In this document: in pieces, positions 58,112-64,000 of the stretch
Numbering within the stretch: position 1 is the first letter of the stretch
How the letters are laid out: each line of letters starts with the position of its first letter
DNA from: Leuctra nigra
Taxonomy: Eukaryota; Arthropoda; Insecta; Plecoptera; Leuctridae
Direction of reading: 5' to 3'
Assembly (NCBI GenBank): GCA_934045905.1
Contig: OW203762.1
Coordinates: 4,898,001 to 4,962,000, forward strand
Length of the DNA stretch: 64,000 nucleotides
Position numbers and translations under genes: made by a program
The notes under the pieces: model-generated
Told to the model about the DNA's origin: nothing
Databases searched by the model: none
The model's input: only the letters and a program-made list of their open reading frames with translations

Positions 58112-59540
58112 CCTATTTGATGTTGACCTTGCAGTGAATCATGAAACAAACCCCTCATGTCAAACTCGCTGACTTCGCATACAATCAGCTCACAATTTAC
58201 CCGGGATAATTTCCGTTTGAGAAAAAGTTTTTGTATCTTTCTGAAACACTACAAGTCGCCAAATAACACACAGCCAGAGCGAGTCGAAAACGCGTGTTGG
58301 GCCCTCCCTATCGGGTAACCAACAAACAACACACCTGAGCAACTTTTGGGGACCTCGACGAAATCGTGGTCTGACGGACTAATCCCCTTGGACAACATAA
58401 AACTCAACACGAAGCAACCCCATTCTACCCTCGGCAATGACTCAATCAAATCGCCATGCACCCCATGACGAGATCACCCATAAACCCACAAGAATAACAA
58501 CATCGAATTTGCCCTCATGTCACAGTAATATCTTTCATACGAAGACCCATTTATGCCCCCTGCATATGTGTGCCCTCACACTTGCATTTGTTTACTCCTT
58601 GTATTCAAAACAATTTCCTAGATTTCCGGATTCAAGCATTCAATGTGCCCTAGATTAGCATCGTCCTTGCACACGTTCTTACTCCTACGCTTCAAGTGTC
58701 ATAACACACAATCTCACCTAGTTGCAAAAGTGCAACCTTGCACGTGTAATGACACCTGCACAGCTGCAAGAGTTCTGAACGTTGATCTTTGTATGCAACT
58801 ATCATAGAAGGCGACCGCTGTGTAGTGAACTGCTTTACTACACACGCACGCTCGCATCATATAAATCCCGATAAACCACAATCCTGATAGGCTTTCCAGA
58901 GAATCGAACTCCGGCCTTTCTACCTTGAAATCATTCATTTAACACCCGCACAATCACACACAGTATATAAACACTATAATGAGCACTAAAGACGCTCCAA
59001 ACTGCCACAAAACATAGTATAAGCGTTTATTTACACCAAACATCTGCACAATCACTCTGTTGTGTTTTCTTCGCCTCTCAAAGGTAACTGAACCTATCCT
59101 TGATCTTTTCATTCGAGTAACTCTTTTACAGTACAGTCACCAATTTTGGACAATTTAATACCATTCAAATTTTGTTTCAAGTAACACTTCTTCGTTCCCA
59201 CACTAACAAAAATACCGTTTAAATTTTGATTACACATTTTTTCGTTTTTTTTTCATATTCTTTTTCCAATACCTCACTAATGAACTTTTCCCGTGTAAAA
59301 ACTATCATCCTGGACCATTCCTGTTCCCGTTGTTACCTCCAGTTTGACCCTTTACTTGACCCTTTACCCACCCTTGAGTAACCTACCCCGCAGCCACAAC
59401 ATTTTTGAAAACAAATTTAAATAGCAACCCACCGTTTCTTAGTTGACTTGAATTTACGAAACCTAATACTTTGCACACCAAAACACAAATACCTCCCTTG
59501 CAGGGACAGAACCCACGCAAAAACACGGCGCCTCCACCAG

Positions 59541-60204
59541 TGTTACGTGGCTTCGTCTCCTCCACCAGTGTTACGTGCAGCTCAGTTATAGCCACGTATG
59601 GTACCGAGTTTACTAGGGATCTGGGAGTTTATTCTGGTGTACAAATTATTCAGTTACCCTTAGAATGAATTTAAGAATGAGTTTATTTAAATAAAATTAC
59701 ACAAAGAGTTTAGTTGTGACTGCGTGGGTTTACACTTTAACCTATTGACTTATCTGAATGTCGGCATGGGCGCAGAGTCCCTCTCCCCTGATGTTCTTGG
59801 GTCTGCGTCGTCCAGCCTTCCTTCCGTCCCGTGGTCTCGAGCTCTTCTCCCCGTGGTCGACTCGTTCGCTTCTCTCGTCGTTCCATCGGTCAAGTCCTGG
59901 GTAGCGTGCGATTTGCATAGTCAACGCTTACCACGCTAGAATCGTGCCTATTGTTCGTCCAGCGCGGCCGAGGCTCTTGATGCTCTAGCACGGTCTTGCA
60001 GTAGATGTTTATGCAAGACCGGCTTATGTCCACTGGTGATGTTGGACCTGGACGAACAATAGCCGCGTAGAAGCCAGGACTTGCCGAGTTGCAGATCTTG
60101 TTGCATTGACGTCATTTATCTGACATCCGACACACGTCGCCTCTAGAGGCAGGAAATCACGAGGACCCAAACCAAAATCGACCATCTTCTTGGTCCTCGT
60201 AACA
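59541..60204 (-). repeat. 5' LTR
   Basis: Partner of 55816-56475. Its tip contains a tandem 28-bp TGTTACGTGGCTTCGTCTCC...CCACCAG unit, and a further partial copy lies just inside the element. Confidence 0.85.
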
Positions 60205-60208
60205 ATAG

Positions 60209-61009
60209 TATAAACTTTAAAACAATTATAATCATTTATAACGAAAAATAGAAAGTATTCAAATTTTAAAAACGTTAACAAAATCAATTTAAAAACATTT
60301 TTTTTACATAACTTAAAATACAAATAAAAAAAAATATTTAAAATTTAATTTAAAAAAAATTAAAAGTAAAAAAAATAAAAATAAAGCTTGGCGATTTTGC
60401 GCCCTGGAGAGTTTTAGACGCGCGTCTTTTGCGCGTCTCGTGCGTTTGCTCCCATAAGACTCAATGCTACCTAACTGCAGCGTCTTTTTGTCGCCGCGAC
60501 TGAGCGACTGAAAATCGCCCCGTGTGTTTGCAGCCTAAAGCAACCAAGCTCCTACAGCATCCCAAATCCCCCTTCAACGATTCTCTCGCCATGTAAACAC
60601 AATGTTTATTAAATTTTGCCCGTTAGTGAATTATGGCATGTTAATAATTCAGGGAGCAGTTATACTTTATATTTAATTCATTTTAATTGTAAGACACTTG
60701 CAATAAAAACATTTTCCTGTTGCCAATATTGGTAAGCTAATTCTAGTTGATTGCTTCTCTCTTGACGGCTGTGCCAATAAAAATGTGAAGTTGTGATAAA
60801 AGTTTAAGTTGTGAAATGTATAAAAACACAAAATATGACCACGCCAAAGAAACAAAAGTAGACGCTCGCCCATAAATTAATTCATTCATTTAGTAGACAC
60901 ATAATTGCAATATGAATTTTTTCTGTCGTCAATATTAGTAAGTTAATTCTAAGACAAGACAGCGTATACAATCTATTATTACGGTTGCGATAAAACACTT
61001 AGGGGTCGT
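60209..61009. other. AT-rich, no gene seen
   Basis: Poly-A/T-rich to 60385, then a short GC-richer stretch (GACGCGCGTCTTTTGCGCGT near 60417) that may be a repeat end. Nothing coding. Confidence 0.4.
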
Positions 61010-62192
61010 TCCACGGCCCATCGACCAGTTTTGAAAAAAAGTGGCCGCGGCCTGATTTTTTATTCTTTTCAAATTTTGCACAGTTGTTACCTATCATATG
61101 CTTAGCTTAGCCACATCTCGCTTTTAATTTTGTGATGCGCCGATATCGAGTTATTAATGGCGCCAAAGTTTGAATGTGGCGAAAAATCGACGAAAAGACG
61201 CTCTCATATTTTCTATGTTCATTCCAACACTATTATAGATATCAACTTGAAACCAGCGGCAATCTTTTCCTTAGATATGAAACTATCATTGTATGTTAAA
61301 TGGTAGTCATAAAATTTCCATATAAGTGATAAAAATTTGGGGTCAAAAACCACAAAAATTTTGCATTTTGCAGTTTATTTATGACGATATTTTTCCATGA
61401 AGGGCTTAATTTAAAAAATCCAAAATATTTGTGTGATTACTACACATCTGTATCAACAAAGTTTACCCCTTAAGTGTTTGTGTTTTTTACCCCTTCAAAC
61501 AGAAATGTTGTCTTAAAACTCTTAAAATGTCAAAATTTGGCATATTTGACCCCATTTTGACAGAGAAGGGTCAACATTACAGTCATCCAAAAAATATAAT
61601 TATTTGAAGATATCCTTTGTCTACAAATTCCCGAAAGTTTCATGTTGTGTTTCGGGTTAGTTACGGAAATATGAATTTTTTAGTGACTTAATAATTTCAT
61701 GAATAATGACAAAATTTAAATTAATGAATTTTGTAATTTTTGTGTTATGGTTTATTATTGGTATGAATGTAATATCTCAATTTTTTAATAACAACATTAT
61801 TTACTCTAACGGTAAACGTATTGTTAACATATATTTATTGAATCGCTATGAAGACTTACATATGTGTGACTGGCTCTAAGTGGTGAATGAATAACGCGGG
61901 GCGATTTATGGAGTTTAGGAATCAGACCAGAAGTTGTCATATTCAATAATTCTTAGACTTATCTTTTGAAGATGATGACTGATTTAATGAAGTGATCTGG
62001 CACAGCACTTGTACAGAGTTTAGGGTTTTGTGTTTGTTTCATGCTTTAAGAATCAGTTCAGTTCAAAGTTTTCATCCGAGTAGATCGAAAGCATCCATAA
62101 AAATGGAGTGTGCTGTTGAAATATATTTAGATTAAATCTGCAAAAATAGTGCATATCAGTGCTACAGGTTCTCTTTACTCTGGTGCAGAAGA

Positions 62193-62640
62193 TTGTGTGA
62201 AGGAGTGGGTGAGTTTCAAGCAGTGGCTTTCACAGATCGCTGCAGACTCAACAACGTCAAGGAAACATACACAGATATCATTCAAACATTAATTGACAAA
62301 CTCACCAATCTTAAACAGCATCATTTTATATCCTGTATACAGTCAGCTGCTTTTAGAGACAGAGAAGGGAAACTCTACAGCGAAAAGAGTGCATCATTTC
62401 GGGTGATTTTTCTGAAAACTTTACATTCGTGGTCCAGGATGAGAGACAAAGTTACCACTGGGTAAACGAGCAAGTTATACTATTCACTTATTTGTTCTTT
62501 ACTTGAGAGACGATGATCTCCAGGAGCGTCTGTGTAATTAGTAACACCCTTCAACACAGTACAACAACAGCCGTCTACACTTTTCAAAAAGTTGTCTTGG
62601 AAAATTTAAAATATTATAAATGTCTAGCTTGAGAAATGTA
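62193..62640 (+). pseudogene. Decayed transposase of the long-TIR element
   Basis: FTDRCRLNN followed by LIDKLTNLKQHHFI is in frame from 62193. A frameshift near 62395 moves the continuation to another frame: GDFSENFTFVVQDERQSYHW. After a further shift comes VCVISNTLQHSTTTAVYTFQ (about 62535-62595). The order TDR, then H-FI, then DF-EN-FVVQD--QS-HW, then VIS-L-H-T-AVY-FQK is a pattern I recall from uncharacterised transposase-like proteins of arthropods and cnidarians. The family name is not known to me. The acidic residues in DF-EN and in VIS(N/D) would be candidate catalytic positions. Inactive here because of the frameshifts. Confidence 0.6.
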
Positions 62641-63124
62641 ACTTGGCCACGCACTACCTTTACATGTCTTTTCTTATACCCGATAATAACTATAGGTTGG
62701 GACGCATAAAATATTTAAATTTGATTATCAAGGTTCCCTTTAATTTTAACATCAAGATGACCATGTACAGAAATCGGTTGATGGTAATGAAAAATTATGT
62801 AAAAATTAAGAAAATCATGCCCCGCCGGGCGTTTATTTTAATTTTAACGTTATAGAGACTAATTTGGCACGCAGACATGGCTGCATAATTGGTAAAAAGG
62901 TGATTAAAATATTATTAATTGAATACAAAATAGAGAAATATTCTAGTATAAAAAGTTACTTATTAAGAGCTGCTCCGTGAACAACCCAAAACTATTTCAC
63001 CCAATTCAATACCCATAAAATAATTTTTCATTCACAATTGAATGAAAAATAAGATCAATTATATCTTCAAGACTGAAGAAGCTCTGAAGTAGACCAAGAG
63101 ATCACAGTTGTGAATATTTTAGTC

Positions 63125-63250
63125 CCGTGTGACACGCGTGTCACGATTCACGCGTGACCAGTAACTTTGCACACTCACGCACGACTTTTAGCAGTCGTGT
63201 GCACACTCACGCACACTCACGCTAAAAGTCGTAAGTCACGTCACGCGCTC
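63125..63250. repeat. GTGACACGCGTGTCAC-rich block
   Basis: Overlapping short palindromes (CGTGTGACACGCGTGTCACG) and repeated CACACTCACGC and GACTTTTAGCAGTCGT units within the long-TIR element. Possibly a small nested insertion. Confidence 0.45.
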
Positions 63251-64000
63251 ACCTCTAGTACGTAATATACCTAATTACATTATTTTACGCCACGGCATTG
63301 ATGGAAATTTCATTCGCTATAGTAGTACGTTTGAAAATGCATATTTCCGTAACTAACCCGAAACACAACATGAAACTTGCGGGAATTTGTAGACAAAGGA
63401 TAACTTTAAATAATTATATTTTTTGGATGACTGTAATGTTGACCCTTCTCTGTCAAAATGGGGTCAAATATGCCAAATTTTGACATTTTAAGAGTTTTGA
63501 GACAACATTTCTGTTTGAAGGGGTAAAAAACACAAACACTTAAGGGGTAAACTTTGTTGATACAGATGTGTAGTAATCACACAAATATTTTGGATTTTTA
63601 AATTAAGCCCTTCATGGAAAAATATCGTCATAAATAAACTGCAAAATGCAAAATTTTTGTGGTTTTTGACCCCAAATTTTTACCACTTGTATGGAAATTT
63701 TATGACTACCATTTAACATACAATGATAGTTTCATATCTAAGGAAAAGATTGCCGCTGGTTTCAAGTTGATATCTATAATAGTGTTGGAATGAACATAGA
63801 AAATATGAGAGCGTCTTTTCGTCGATTTTTCGCCACATTCAAACTTTGGCGCCATGTAACTCGATATCGGCGCATCACAAAAATAAAAGCGAGATGTGGC
63901 TAAGCTAAGCATATGATAGGTAACAACTGTGCAAAATTTGAAAAGAATCAAAAATCAGGCCGCGGCCACTTTTTTTCAAAACTGGTCGATGGGCCGTGGA

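Larger units (their letters stand above)
55816..60204 (-). mobile_element. Non-autonomous 4.4-kb LTR retrotransposon
   Basis: Direct LTRs (55816-56475 and 59541-60204) start TGTTACG and end CGTAACA. They are flanked by ATAG on both sides (55812-55815 and 60205-60208). A strong polypurine tract on the minus strand (GGAGGGGAAGGGGGA, about 56478-56494) adjoins the left LTR, fixing minus orientation. A TGG-beginning segment (TGGTGGAGGCGCCG) one nt inside the right LTR may be the primer-binding site. No RT or integrase is visible in the 3-kb interior. Confidence 0.85.
61010..64000. mobile_element. Long-TIR DNA transposon, right tip beyond window
   Basis: Inverted arms of about 670 bp (61010-61682 and 63333-64000) begin TCCACGGCCCATCGACCA and match closely, with a few substitutions and small indels. 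The last bases of the window are still inside the right arm, so the terminus and TSD are just outside. The 1.65-kb interior carries a broken transposase gene. Confidence 0.85.

Overview
This looks like nuclear DNA from an arthropod, most likely an insect. It is AT-rich, dense in nested transposable elements, and rich in GTAC/GGTA microsatellites, homopolymer runs, Helitron-like ends and tRNA-derived SINE heads. I see no certain single-copy host gene. Nearly everything that can be named is a mobile element or its remains.

Layout. 1-3.3 kb: a 36/108-bp satellite, an RT scrap, a MITE, and a degraded RING-finger gene (2428-3258, minus). 4.1-10.1 kb: several copies, in both orientations, of an element packed with CCGGAAGTGACGTCA-type motifs, plus a Helitron-like end, a SINE and a 395-bp near-perfect palindrome. 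11-14.3 kb: three terminal-inverted-repeat MITEs and a tRNA-derived SINE.

The centrepiece is a giant non-LTR retrotransposon on the minus strand. It runs from at most 51.56 kb (5') to 14,905 (3' tail, AATAAA followed by TTGAA repeats). In order it has a candidate 5' leader of about 174-bp tandem monomers, then ORF1 with an N-terminal PHD finger (47,992-47,204), a TARG1/OARD1-like macro (ADP-ribose-binding) domain (26,116 downward), and a 7-kb in-frame array of about 92 copies of a 25-residue Gln-rich repeat. A single UGA-CUA stop separates this from ORF2, in the same frame, which encodes an endonuclease and reverse transcriptase. The copy is dead: it has three stops in the array, and frameshifts and a stop in ORF2.

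ORF1 is split inside the macro domain by a 21,085-bp Foldback-like element (26,117-47,201). That element has roughly 1.06-kb inverted arms made of dozens of short palindromes and an 11-bp target duplication (CAGAAAGCGAG). Nested in it are a hAT-type element with an 8-bp TSD that carries two Helitron-like copies; a TTAA-flanked MITE; a Ty3/gypsy-type LTR element (31,693-40,505) with two apparently identical 1,585-bp LTRs, a GGGAAAC frameshift site, an RGG-type Gag and a pol gene with RNase H and most of integrase deleted; a palindromic MITE; and another copy of the 4-10 kb family.

Further right, a Helitron-like element (48,769-50,566) is inserted in the leader array and itself contains a MITE. 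A 4.4-kb non-autonomous LTR element lies at 55,816-60,204. A long-TIR DNA transposon with a broken transposase gene fills 61,010 to the window edge. The nesting gives a relative age order: the giant retrotransposon first, then the Foldback-like element, then its internal insertions, with the LTR element the most recent that can be judged.
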